The notes beneath the pieces were generated by a model. The model was not told the origin of the DNA. It did no database searches and saw only the letters and a list, made by a program, of their open reading frames with translations. The translations under genes and the position numbers were made by a program. A stretch of DNA of 64,000 nt from Agrococcus casei LMG 22410 (GTDB lineage: Bacteria; Actinomycetota; Actinomycetes; Actinomycetales; Microbacteriaceae), in contig NZ_FUHU01000003.1 in the NCBI RefSeq assembly GCF_900163565.1, positions 95,224 through 159,223 on the forward strand, in the 5' to 3' direction. Below, piece after piece: positions 42,382 through 50,577 of the stretch. The first letter of the stretch is position 1. Each line of letters starts with the position of its first letter.

Positions 42382-43743
42382 TCACCAGCGAGCCTGCTCA
42401 GGATGCTCGCGGATGATCACCGCTGTCGGTGCCGGCTCGGGTTCGGTTCTTCGTATTCGGCCGTGAGGGTCGACCCATTCGCGCACCCCGGGATCGAGTT
42501 GCCTGACTCGCCAGCCGTCGTCGGCACCCAGTCGGTGTTTCAGCGTGTGGTGATGTCGGCAGAGACAAGCCAGATTGTCTGGCGTGGTCTTTCCGCCGTG
42601 CTGCCAGTCGTTGGTGTGGTCGACGTCGGCATGCTTCGCGATTCTCGCGCACCCCGGGAACCTGCAGGTTCTGTCGCGGTGCACGATGAACCTGCGCAGT
42701 GCCGTTGTGGGTGCGTAGGTGTCGGCGGTGATGGCGACGCCGGTGACCGGATGGGTGAACAGCCGCGTCCAGGAGTTCACTGACCCAGCCAGCAGCAGGG
42801 CAGTGTCGTCGTCGACCAGTTGCCCGGCGGGGAGTTCGGCGCGGCCGGTCTCTTCGGCGGTGAGCATGGTTGCGGGCATGGTCACGACGACTTCGGCGCG
42901 GATGTTGTCGAGCCAACCGCTGTCGCAGGTGCCGGTCAGCAGCACCGCCAAGGCCGTGTCTGACATGAATTGGTGCAGACCTCTGGGGTCGCCCTCGGGC
43001 CGGTTCTTGTAGGCCCGGCGCAGTCGGTCGACCACTGCATCCGCCAGCACCGCTGAAGTCGTGATGTTCAGCGTTGCCATGCCGTGTTCGGCCGGCGTCA
43101 CCCACACTGCTCGCTCTTTGAACGCGTCGGCGTGGTTCTTCTGCATGCTGACGGACTCGTACTTGCGTGCGATGCGCCGTGCGACAGGGGCGAGCTGCTG
43201 TGGTGTGCGGCCGTCGGCTTTGGGCAGCGCTTCTGCTTCGAATTCGCCGCGGCTCTCTTCGGTGATGGTCGAGGCGGCGCGTTCGATGGCGATGACGTGG
43301 CCCTGGTGGATGCGCCCGTCTTGCCAGGCTTGCATCGTCAGGGGGAGTTCGGTGCAGCGCTGCTGGGCAGTGCCGAGCTGGTTCGAGACGGTGGATTCTG
43401 CCCGGTGTGCGTCGACAGCCAGGACGGAGGTGAGGTGCTGCCATTCGTTCTCGAACGCTTGGCCGTCGTCGCGGACGTGCAGCTTGGCGCAGTCGGCGGC
43501 GAGGTCGGCTGCCTGTGCTCGCAGCAGCTCACGGTTTGCCAAAAGGCGTTCAATTGCGGCGTCGGTTTCGAGGATCAGACGGCTGGTGCTCTGCTGCTGT
43601 GCTGTCTTCAGCAGATACAGCTGCGCATCTTCGTACGATGCGACGCCGACCGGGCCCACATCGAAATGGCCGCGCTCGTCGAAGAAGATGCCGGTGCTGA
43701 GCACTTCGGAAGGCGGCACATCGAGCCGTGTTGAGTCGAACAT
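42382..43743 (-). CDS. DUF222 domain HNH endonuclease
   Basis: A 453-residue protein: residues about 10-330 are DUF222 (KLHV, NEWQHLTSVLAVD, TMQAWQDGRIHQGHV and GEFEAEALPKADGRTPQQLAP blocks), then an HNH motif at the end: CRFPGCARIAKHADVDHTNDWQHGG and CLCRHHHTLKHRLG with all core His/Asn/Cys residues. It is intact, unlike the copy at 12350. The family is highly repeated in actinobacteria and thought to be mobile. ATG 43743 follows GGAGG. The element at 43782-43811 lies just upstream. Confidence 0.88.
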   Translation of the reverse strand: MFDSTRLDVPPSEVLSTGIFFDERGHFDVGPVGVASYEDAQLYLLKTAQQQSTSRLILETDAAIERLLANRELLRAQAADLAADCAKLHVRDDGQAFENEWQHLTSVLAVDAHRAESTVSNQLGTAQQRCTELPLTMQAWQDGRIHQGHVIAIERAASTITEESRGEFEAEALPKADGRTPQQLAPVARRIARKYESVSMQKNHADAFKERAVWVTPAEHGMATLNITTSAVLADAVVDRLRRAYKNRPEGDPRGLHQFMSDTALAVLLTGTCDSGWLDNIRAEVVVTMPATMLTAEETGRAELPAGQLVDDDTALLLAGSVNSWTRLFTHPVTGVAITADTYAPTTALRRFIVHRDRTCRFPGCARIAKHADVDHTNDWQHGGKTTPDNLACLCRHHHTLKHRLGADDGWRVRQLDPGVREWVDPHGRIRRTEPEPAPTAVIIREHPEQARW

Positions 43744-43781
43744 CCGCGCCACCTCCCCCGTACATGCCTGCGTTTGCGTCT

Positions 43782-43811
43782 TGTCTTCGACACTACGGGG
43801 GACCTGTGACA
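43782..43811 (-). repeat. 30-base element upstream of intact DUF222/HNH gene (copy 2)
   Basis: Identical in all 30 bases to 13733-13762, upstream of the broken paralog. It begins 39 bases before the start codon and carries TAGTGT on the coding strand. Confidence 0.7.
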
Positions 43812-43847
43812 TGGCCTTGCGGGGGTGGCAGATGGGGTCTGCGAGCT

Positions 43848-43865
43848 GAACTCCAAAGGGAGTTC
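43848..43865. terminator. Small hairpin between DUF222/HNH and DUF2087 genes
   Basis: GAACTCC-AAAG-GGAGTTC is a perfect 7-bp stem, like the one at 39176. It lies after the leftward DUF2087 gene and before the DUF222/HNH promoter region. Confidence 0.45.
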
Positions 43866-43892
43866 AAATGCCAGCTCAGGCAGGCCAGCAGC

Positions 43893-44384
43893 TCAGGCCA
43901 GCCAGTAGCTCGACCCATCGGCAGCGCGCTCGAGCAGCCCGTTGTCGACCAGGTCGCGCCTCAGCGTCGCCGGGTCGCGCCACAGCGCACCCAGCCGCTC
44001 CGTCACGGTCTGCTCGTCGACCTGCTCGCCCGGCTGCAGCGCACGCTCGGCAGCCCACCGCATCACTGCGGTGCGGTCGTCGGGCTTCGCAGGCCACGTC
44101 TCGATGCGGCCGTCGCGCACGAACCGATCCATGCCCGTCGCAGCCCGCTTCTTCGTCAGCAGGGGAGAGAATGCATCGGATGCGCGGGCGCGGTCGCCAT
44201 CGAGCTCAGCGAGTCCGGCGCGCACGAGTGCATCCAGGTGCCGACGCTCTTTCGTGCTGAGCGCATCCGTCTCGATTCCGTCGTCGGCGAGGACGAGACG
44301 TGCGAACATCCGTCGCCGTTCGGTGTCTGCGAGCGTGGCAAGCAGCTGGCGAATACGCCCTTCGCGAGCGGCCGCCTCAGGCAT
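43893..44384 (-). CDS. DUF2087 domain protein
   Basis: A 163-residue protein. Residues about 85-163 match DUF2087: MDRFVRDGRIETWPAKPDDR, AVMRWAAERALQPGEQVDE, DPATLRRDLVDNGLLERAADGSSYWLA. The N-terminal half is helical and resembles a winged-helix regulator. DUF2087 proteins are often fused or adjacent to transcription regulators, and here ATG 44384 overlaps the Lrp gene end by 8 bases. Role unknown. Confidence 0.83.
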   Translation of the reverse strand: MPEAAAREGRIRQLLATLADTERRRMFARLVLADDGIETDALSTKERRHLDALVRAGLAELDGDRARASDAFSPLLTKKRAATGMDRFVRDGRIETWPAKPDDRTAVMRWAAERALQPGEQVDEQTVTERLGALWRDPATLRRDLVDNGLLERAADGSSYWLA

Positions 44385-44850
44385 TCGTGCGTTCAGACGA
44401 GGCGTTCGGCAGCACAGACCCCGCTCGCTGCACAAGGCGCGAGAGGATCAGGGCGCTGCGAGTGCGCTCGACCTGCGGTGTTGCGCGAACCCGCTCGAGC
44501 GCTGCCTCGAGCTCGATGGGGTCGCGTGCCCGCAGCACGACGATCGCGTCAGCGTCGCCGGTGACGGTGTATGCCTCGACGACTTCGGGCACCTGCGCCA
44601 GAATGCGCTTGAGCTCGGGCGGGGCTACCGTGCCCCGGCAGAAGAGCTCGACATAGGCCTCGGTTGCGAGCCCCTCGACCTTCGGGTCGATCTGCACGGT
44701 GAATGCCGTGATGACTCCCTCGGCGACGAGGCGGTCGATGCGGCGCTTCACCGCAGACGCGCTGAGACCCACCTCATCGCCGACATCACCGTAGTTTGCG
44801 CGTGAGTTGACACGTAATTGGTCGATAATCGCGTAATCAGTGCGGTCCAT
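44377..44850 (-). CDS. Lrp/AsnC-family transcriptional regulator
   Basis: A 157-residue protein with an N-terminal helix-turn-helix, DYAIIDQLRVNSRANYGDVGDEVGLSASAVKRRIDRLVAEGVI, and a C-terminal ligand-binding RAM domain (AYVELFCRGTVAPPELKRIL, VVEAYTVTGDADAIVVLRARD). Such proteins sense amino acids. ATG 44850 is supported by the MDRTDYAIID start typical of the family. The downstream DUF2087 gene overlaps it, so the two are coupled. Confidence 0.9.
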   Translation of the reverse strand: MDRTDYAIIDQLRVNSRANYGDVGDEVGLSASAVKRRIDRLVAEGVITAFTVQIDPKVEGLATEAYVELFCRGTVAPPELKRILAQVPEVVEAYTVTGDADAIVVLRARDPIELEAALERVRATPQVERTRSALILSRLVQRAGSVLPNASSERTNA

Positions 44851-44939
44851 GCGCAAGATCCTTGCAAAAATCTGACACGAACGCAACGATCCGGGCGGGA
44901 AAGTCGAAACATTTCCCGCCCGGATTCGCGTGGTTCTGG

Positions 44940-45692
44940 TTAGACGGCCGTATAACCGCCGTCAACCAGGTGGTAGCTGCCGGTCACGAAACTTGCTTCT
45001 TCGCTCAGCAGGAACAGCACGAGCTGCGATACCTCTTCTGAGGTGCCGAGTCGGCCGAGGGAGTGCTTGCCCTCAAGTGCCTTCATCGTTGCCTCATCGA
45101 GGTGCTTCTCGAGCAGCGGCGTCTTGATGTAGCCGGGGCCCACCGAGTTGATGCGCAGGCCATCAGCGCCGTACTCAGCTGCGGCGTTCTTCGTCAGGCC
45201 GACGACTGCGTGCTTCGTTGCGGTGTAGGCGCTGCTCATGGGTGCCGCGACCGAGCCGTGGATCGACGCGATGTTGACGATCGCAGACTCCTTGGCGTGC
45301 TTCAGCAGCTCGGGGATCTGTGCCTTCATGCCGTAGAACACGCCGTTGAGGTTGATGTTCACGACGCGCTCCCAGTCGGCGACCTCAACGTCTGCGGTGC
45401 GGGCCGGGGCTCCGCCGATGCCTGCGTTGTTCACGGTGAGGTGGAGCCCGCCAAACTCTTCGACTGCCTTTGCGACGGCAGCCTGGGCCTCGTCGGGGCT
45501 TGTCGTGTCGTACTTGAAAGCGACCGCGCTTCCGCCGGCCGACTTGATCTCTTCGGTGACGCGCTCAGCTGCGCTGAGGTCGATGTCGGTGACGAGCACC
45601 TTCGCGCCGCCTGCGGCGAGATCCTTCGAGACCTGCTCGCCGATACCCGAGCCGCCGCCCGTGACGAGTGCAACCTTGTTTGAGAAGTCCAT
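44940..45692 (-). CDS. Short-chain dehydrogenase (acetoin/hydroxybutyrate-type SDR)
   Basis: A 250-residue classical SDR: VALVTGGGSGIGEQV, NNAGIGG, IVNIASIHGSV and YTATK with catalytic Ser, Tyr, Lys all present, and a GGYTAV end. The codon use is clean and biased, suggesting strong expression. AGGAGG precedes ATG 45692, and a TATGAT -10 box lies about 45 bases upstream. Substrate unknown; acetoin or 3-hydroxybutyrate-type alcohols are possible. Confidence 0.87.
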   Translation of the reverse strand: MDFSNKVALVTGGGSGIGEQVSKDLAAGGAKVLVTDIDLSAAERVTEEIKSAGGSAVAFKYDTTSPDEAQAAVAKAVEEFGGLHLTVNNAGIGGAPARTADVEVADWERVVNINLNGVFYGMKAQIPELLKHAKESAIVNIASIHGSVAAPMSSAYTATKHAVVGLTKNAAAEYGADGLRINSVGPGYIKTPLLEKHLDEATMKALEGKHSLGRLGTSEEVSQLVLFLLSEEASFVTGSYHLVDGGYTAV

Positions 45693-45982
45693 ATTCGTTA
45701 CCTCCTGTGTAGCTGGTGTGCGTTGCGTATGACACCATCATAGTGATTTTAATTTAAAGTATCTACAGGGTTGCGCTCGCGGCTTAGTTCGCGAGAAGGG
45801 TTGACTCTGCGCTTTCTGGCTGGGAGGCCGTTCCTGAGCTGGCTCGAACGCCGCACTCGCGATTCGTGAGGGCGTCGAAGTCTGGCGTGGAAATGCGTGC
45901 TGCGGTGCGCCGGTCTCGGTGCTGACTGGTGATCGCGACGAGCAGCAGTGCGGGCCGGCATGCTGCCCGGCAGACGCTGGTG
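45693..45982. other. 290-bp gap with SDR promoter and a hairpin
   Basis: On the minus strand TATGAT (45737-45742) is preceded by an unusually AT-rich stretch (TTTAATTTAAAG on the plus strand), a strong promoter for the SDR gene. A CTCGCG-8-CGCGAG hairpin lies at 45776-45795. The remaining part up to the arsC gene has no convincing gene. Confidence 0.5.
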
Positions 45983-46417
45983 TCAGCGACCGCTGAGCAG
46001 TCGCTGCTTGAGCTCTTTGACGCGTGAGTGAATGTCGTCTCGAACGAGCTCCATGCGCTCGCGCCCTTCGATGCCGCGCAGGCTGGTCTCGTCGGTCTCC
46101 CACACCTCGACGTGCACGCCGTTGACCTCGGGCACCTGAGCCTCGGTGCCGATCACGACGACGTTGCCTGCCGCTCGCATGTCGTCTTCGGTGAGCAGTG
46201 TGGGCTCTTCGGTGGTGATGTCTGCGCCGAGGTCTTGCAGCACCTCTGCTGAGAGGGCGTTGACCGCACTGCCAGGCTTGGTCCCAGCAGAGGTCACCGT
46301 CACGCTGTCGCCGACCTCGAGCTTCATGAGGCCGGCCGCCATCTGCGACTTGCCACCGTTCTTGACGCAGACGAACAGCACGGATGGGCGGGTTGAGTCT
46401 TGTGCGTTCGAGTTCAT
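45983..46417 (-). CDS. Low-molecular-weight phosphatase/arsenate reductase-like protein (ArsC copy 1)
   Basis: A 144-residue protein of the LMW tyrosine phosphatase fold. The P-loop reads FVCVKNGGKSQMAAG, in which Lys replaces the Arg of the usual CX5R loop; the later CGDxCP loop of mycothiol-type ArsC is absent. Activity as arsenate reductase is thus uncertain, though such variants are found in ars clusters. It starts 4 bases after arsR and is cotranscribed with it leftward. Confidence 0.78.
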   Translation of the reverse strand: MNSNAQDSTRPSVLFVCVKNGGKSQMAAGLMKLEVGDSVTVTSAGTKPGSAVNALSAEVLQDLGADITTEEPTLLTEDDMRAAGNVVVIGTEAQVPEVNGVHVEVWETDETSLRGIEGRERMELVRDDIHSRVKELKQRLLSGR

Positions 46418-46421
46418 GAGT

Positions 46422-46796
46422 TCACGCCTTCTGAGTCAGTGTTGCTGCCAGTGAATCAAGTGCATTCGGGGCCAAGGAGTAGTACGCCCACACCCCGCGC
46501 TTCTCGCGGTTGAGCAGGCCGGCGTCGACCAGGATCTTGAGGTGGTGTGACACCGTCGGCTGGCCGAGGTCGAGCGGCTCGGTCAAGTCGCACACGCAAG
46601 TCTCGGCCTCGGCGCTCGACGAGACGATCGACAGGATGCGCAGTCGGTTCGGGTCGGCGAGGGCCTTGAATCGTGTGGCCAGGGCGTTCGCTTCGGCTGG
46701 CTCGAGTGCGTTCTGCCCATGCGTGGGCACGCAGCATGCGGCTTCTGCCTCGCATGCTGTATCTGCCAGGGCTCTGCTTGCTGTTGCCGTTGTCAT
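46422..46796 (-). CDS. arsR: ArsR-family arsenic-responsive repressor
   Basis: A 124-residue winged-helix protein. The recognition helix region is QPTVSHHLKILVDAGLLNREKRG, and the metal-site candidates are C67 and C69 (ETCVCDL) at the start of it, plus C15, C21 and C22 near the N-terminus. This arrangement fits an As(III) sensor. It is divergent from acr3 and should bind the palindromes at 46851-46888, repressing both directions until arsenite binds. Confidence 0.88.
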   Translation of the reverse strand: MTTATASRALADTACEAEAACCVPTHGQNALEPAEANALATRFKALADPNRLRILSIVSSSAEAETCVCDLTEPLDLGQPTVSHHLKILVDAGLLNREKRGVWAYYSLAPNALDSLAATLTQKA

Positions 46797-46834
46797 GTGT
46801 CTGCTTTCGTCTGCGTCGACTCGCGGTCAAGAGA

Positions 46835-46888
46835 TTGACAGCTGTCGATATATGCAAGCATACTCGAGACATCGATGTTCGTCGATGT
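46835..46888 (+). promoter_or_regulatory. acr3 promoter with ArsR-type operator
   Basis: TTGACA (46835-46840), an 18-base spacer and CATACT (46859-46864) form the promoter. TATGC-AA-GCATA overlaps the -10 (46851-46862), and ACATCGA-6-TCGATGT (46869-46888) covers the transcription start. Either palindrome may be the repressor site. Confidence 0.65.
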
Positions 46889-46911
46889 ATTTATTCCGAG
46901 GAGAGCTCGTT

Positions 46912-48003
46912 GTGACCACAACTGAGGAGCGCGTCGAGACCGACCAGGTCGCCGCGAAGCTGTCGACTCTGGATCGCTATCTGGCGGTTTGGATTCTGGC
47001 TGCCATGGCGCTTGGGTTGGGACTCGGCAAACTGATCCCCGGTCTCGGCGCCGCCCTCGACTCCATGCAGGTGGGCGGCATCTCGCTGCCGATCGCCATC
47101 GGGCTGCTGGTGATGATGTATCCGGTCCTGGCCAAGGTCCGCTACAACGAGACCGGCGAAGTGCTGCGCGACCGCAAGCTGATGATCACCTCGCTCGTGA
47201 TCAACTGGGTGCTGGCCCCGGCGTTCATGTTCGCGCTCGCTTGGATATTCCTTCCCGACCTGCCGGAGTACCGCACCGGACTCATCATTGTGGGGCTGGC
47301 CCGCTGCATTGCCATGGTGTTCATTTGGAACGACCTGGCCTGTGGTGATCGCGAGGCGGCAGCGGTTCTGGTCGCGATCAACTCGGTCTTCCAGGTCTTC
47401 GCCTTCGGCGTGCTCGGCTGGTTCTACTTACAGCTGCTGCCGAGCTGGCTGGGGCTGCCGACCACCAGTGCCGAGTTCTCGTTCTGGACCATAACGCTGT
47501 CGGTTGTCGTGTTCCTCGGCATACCGCTGGTTGCCGGGTTCCTCACGCGCACCATCGGCGAGAAGCGCAAGGGCCGCGACTGGTACGAGAGCAAGTTCCT
47601 GCCGAACATTGGCCCGTGGGCGCTCTACGGTTTGCTGTTCACCATTGTGCTGCTGTTCGCGCTGCAGGGCGACAACATCATCGCGAAACCGTTGGGCGTC
47701 ATCCGCATTGCGATTCCGCTGCTCATCTACTTCGTCGTCGTGTTCGGTGCCTCGATGCTGATCGGCCGAGCGCTGCGCATGAACTATGCCCGCACCACCA
47801 CGCTGGCATTCACGGCAGCGAGCAACAACTTCGAGCTTGCGATTGCAGTGGCGATCGCGACGTTCGGTGTCGCCAGCGGACAAGCGCTGGCGGGTGTGGT
47901 CGGCCCCCTCATCGAGGTTCCGCTGCTCATTGCACTCGTCTATGTCGCTCTTTGGGCACGCAAGTTCTTCACACCAGCCACCAATCAGAAGGTCACCGAA
48001 TGA
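46912..48003 (+). CDS. acr3: Acr3-type arsenite efflux permease
   Basis: A 363-residue membrane protein with about ten helices. It matches the ACR3 family: LMMYPVLAKVRYNETGEV, FALAWIFLPDLPEYRTGLII, GLARCIAMVFIWNDLACGD with the conserved cysteine, and AASNNFELAIAVAIATFG near the end. It exports arsenite using the membrane potential. GTG 46912 follows GAGGAG by about 8 bases. Its stop overlaps the next arsC start (ATGA). Confidence 0.92.
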   Translation: MTTTEERVETDQVAAKLSTLDRYLAVWILAAMALGLGLGKLIPGLGAALDSMQVGGISLPIAIGLLVMMYPVLAKVRYNETGEVLRDRKLMITSLVINWVLAPAFMFALAWIFLPDLPEYRTGLIIVGLARCIAMVFIWNDLACGDREAAAVLVAINSVFQVFAFGVLGWFYLQLLPSWLGLPTTSAEFSFWTITLSVVVFLGIPLVAGFLTRTIGEKRKGRDWYESKFLPNIGPWALYGLLFTIVLLFALQGDNIIAKPLGVIRIAIPLLIYFVVVFGASMLIGRALRMNYARTTTLAFTAASNNFELAIAVAIATFGVASGQALAGVVGPLIEVPLLIALVYVALWARKFFTPATNQKVTE

Positions 48004-48416
48004 ATGCAGTCACCAAGCCATCCGTCCTATTCGTCTGTGTGCACAACGCGGGCCGCTCTCAGATGGCAGCGGCGTTCCTGTCAACGCTCGCTGCCGGCGA
48101 GATCGAAGTCCGATCAGCGGGCTCAGCGCCTGCCGACTCAGTCAACCCGGCTGCTGTCGCTGCCATGCAGGAGATCGGCATCGACATGTCGGCCGAGACC
48201 CCCAAGATTCTGACAACCGATGCCGTCAAGGAGTCAGACGTCGTCATCACCATGGGCTGCGGCGATGCCTGCCCCATCTACCCCGGCAAACGATACGAAG
48301 ACTGGCCTCTTGACGACCCAGCAGGTGAAGGCGTTGAAGGCGTGCGCCCCATTCGCGACGAGATCCGCACGCGCATTGAGGCGCTGATCGCCGACCTGCT
48401 GCCCGCCGACAAATGA
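48000..48416 (+). CDS. arsC: Arsenate reductase, LMW phosphatase type (ArsC copy 2)
   Basis: A 138-residue ArsC with the P-loop FVCVHNAGRSQMAAAF (CX5R intact), the TMGCGDACPIYPGKRYEDWPLDDP loop with two cysteines, and a helical end. This form is the thioredoxin- or mycothiol-linked arsenate reductase. It would make arsenite for Acr3. It overlaps acr3 by 4 bases, so both should be made together. Confidence 0.9.
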   Translation: MNAVTKPSVLFVCVHNAGRSQMAAAFLSTLAAGEIEVRSAGSAPADSVNPAAVAAMQEIGIDMSAETPKILTTDAVKESDVVITMGCGDACPIYPGKRYEDWPLDDPAGEGVEGVRPIRDEIRTRIEALIADLLPADK

Positions 48417-48440
48417 TCAACCCTGAGGAGGGCCAGAGGA

Positions 48441-49883
48441 ATGCATGAAACTCACCCCGTCGTCGTCATCGGCGCAGGACCAATCGGTCTGGCCGCCGCC
48501 GCACATCTGATCGAGCGCGGCCAGGAGGTGCGTGTGCTCGAATCAGGAGCGAGTGCTGGTTCAGCGATCTCGGCGTGGGGTCACATCAAGCTCTTCTCCA
48601 CCTGGCGATACAACATCGACGCAGCATCGCGCAGGCTGCTTGAGACTCCCAGCGGCAGCTATGCGGGCGACTGGGAAGCTCCGCGTGAGACTCGCCTGCC
48701 GACCGGCGCCGACATGGTGAGCGATTATCTGCACCCGCTTGCCGCGCATCCGACCATGGCACCGCTCATCAGCTACGGCCATCGCGTCACACAGGTCACC
48801 CGCGTCACCGCGGACGGGAGCGGTGTCGACAAGACCCGTTCTGCGAACCGTGATGACGCACTGTTTCTCATTCGTGCCGAAACCGAGAACGGCCTCGTTG
48901 ACATTGAGGCACGCGCCGTGATCGATGCCTCCGGCACGTGGGACGCTCCAAACCCGGTCGGACGCTCGGGCATCGACGCCATCGGTGAGCCGGAAGCCCG
49001 GGCTGTCGGCTTCATCACTTCGCCGCTCCCTGACCCGCTGGGCACCGACCAGGACGCGCTTGCTGGCAAAACCGTGCTCGTCATGGGTGCGGGGCACTCG
49101 GCCGCCAACATGCTTCTCAGCCTCGGGCGCTTGCGACAGCAGAATCCGCAGACGACGATTCTCTGGGGACTGCGCGGCAAGGCAAACCCGATCCGCCTCT
49201 ACGGAGGCCAGGCGGCGGACGAGTTGCCTGCGCGAGGGCAGCTCGGTACACGCCTGCGCGCTCTCGTCGACAACGGTGAGATTGAGATCGTCGAGAACAT
49301 GTCGGTCACGAGGATGCAGGCTGGCGAACGGTTGACCGTTGTGCTCGCTGACGGGCGCAGGTTCGATGTCGACAGGCTGATTCCAGCGACGGGCTTTCGC
49401 CCGGATCTGGGGATGCACGCTGAGCTGCGTCTCGACATCGACAGCATCGTCGAAGCGCCGACGGCTCTCGGGCCGCTCATCGACCCGGAGTTTCACAGCT
49501 GTGGCACCGTGACAGCGCACGGTGAACGAACCCTGGCTCATCCCGAGAAGAACTTCTACATTGTGGGCATGAAGAGCTACGGCCGTGCGCCGACTTTTCT
49601 GATGGCGACCGGATACGAGCAGGTGCGCTCGATCGCCGCAGCGCTGTCGGGTGACCGAACGGCAGCCGATCAGCTCGAGTTGATTCTGCCTGAGACCGGC
49701 GTCTGCACCACCGACCTCGGGGGCTCGTGCGATGCGCCTCCGACCGAACCGGCATCCTGTGGCACGCCCGAGCCTGCGGCGGCTTCCTGCTGCGCGGCTC
49801 CCCAGCCTGTGACGATCGGCTTCGCCACCGGAACTCAGCACGGACACACCTCATTGACTGCAGGGCACCAGAGACAGGAATGA
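48441..49883 (+). CDS. FAD/NAD(P)-dependent oxidoreductase with Cys-rich tail (ars flavoprotein)
   Basis: A 480-residue flavoprotein. VVVIGAGPIGLAAAAHL (about residues 7-23) binds FAD and VLVMGAGHSAANMLLSLG binds NAD(P)H; PATGFRPD is the monooxygenase-like C-terminal signature. From residue 422 a low-complexity tail carries five cysteines (422, 430, 440, 450, 451) in an Ala/Pro/Glu-rich context, not needed for the fold. Flavoproteins of this kind (ArsO-like) occur in actinobacterial ars clusters; the reaction is not known. GAGG precedes the ATG. The tail may bind arsenite, which is inference. Confidence 0.8.
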   Translation: MHETHPVVVIGAGPIGLAAAAHLIERGQEVRVLESGASAGSAISAWGHIKLFSTWRYNIDAASRRLLETPSGSYAGDWEAPRETRLPTGADMVSDYLHPLAAHPTMAPLISYGHRVTQVTRVTADGSGVDKTRSANRDDALFLIRAETENGLVDIEARAVIDASGTWDAPNPVGRSGIDAIGEPEARAVGFITSPLPDPLGTDQDALAGKTVLVMGAGHSAANMLLSLGRLRQQNPQTTILWGLRGKANPIRLYGGQAADELPARGQLGTRLRALVDNGEIEIVENMSVTRMQAGERLTVVLADGRRFDVDRLIPATGFRPDLGMHAELRLDIDSIVEAPTALGPLIDPEFHSCGTVTAHGERTLAHPEKNFYIVGMKSYGRAPTFLMATGYEQVRSIAAALSGDRTAADQLELILPETGVCTTDLGGSCDAPPTEPASCGTPEPAAASCCAAPQPVTIGFATGTQHGHTSLTAGHQRQE

Positions 49884-49887
49884 AGCC

Positions 49888-50517
49888 ATGATTGACACCA
49901 CGCCCAAAGACACGAGTGTTCTGCAGCGAACTGCAGAGCAGCTGACCGAACGCTACGAGGGTGTGTTTACCCCCGAGATGGTTGAGCGATACGTCTTCGA
50001 GTCGTACGCAGCCCTGGGGCGAACAGCGAAGGTCAGAACGTATCTGGCAACCACGGCCGGCCACTTCGCTGACAGTCGGCTGCGTGCGCTTGCGCAGTCG
50101 ATGGGGCGCATCGAGCACGACCGGCCGCAGGTGCTGTTCGTCTGCGTGCAGAACGCGGGCCGCTCACAGCTTGCGGCAGCGCTGCTGTCGAAACTGGCGG
50201 GCGACCAGGTCGAGATCCGGTCGGCTGGCTCGCTTCCGGCGAACGACCTGCACCCCGAGACAAAGCAGCTGCTTGACAGCATCGGTGTTGACGCCGACGC
50301 ATACCCGAAGCCGCTCACCGACGATGTCGTGCGCGCCGCTGACTACGTGATCACCATGGGCTGCGGTGACACCTGCCCCATCTATCCGGGCAAGACCTAC
50401 CTTGACTGGGATGTCGAAGACCCCGAGGGCAAAACGGCCGCTGAGCTCGATCGCGTCATGTCGGTGCTTGATGCGAAGGTGACGCGACTCTGGAACGAGA
50501 TCAGCGCACCTGCCTGA
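49888..50517 (+). CDS. arsC: Arsenate reductase with N-terminal helical domain (ArsC copy 3)
   Basis: A 209-residue protein. Residues about 10-75 form a three-helix domain (LTERYEGVFTPEMVERYVFESYAALG, then ARTYLATTAGHFADSRL-like sequence) found before the catalytic domain in mycothiol-linked arsenate reductases. Residues about 80-209 are ArsC: LFVCVQNAGRSQLAAAL and ITMGCGDTCPIYPGKTYLDW. It is the last gene of the ars operon, 4 bases after the flavoprotein. Confidence 0.9.
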   Translation: MIDTTPKDTSVLQRTAEQLTERYEGVFTPEMVERYVFESYAALGRTAKVRTYLATTAGHFADSRLRALAQSMGRIEHDRPQVLFVCVQNAGRSQLAAALLSKLAGDQVEIRSAGSLPANDLHPETKQLLDSIGVDADAYPKPLTDDVVRAADYVITMGCGDTCPIYPGKTYLDWDVEDPEGKTAAELDRVMSVLDAKVTRLWNEISAPA

Positions 50518-50577
50518 AGCGGTGCCGTCGTTCTGCGATGATTGAGAGTGGTCAACAAGCGGTTCGAATAGGTGGGC

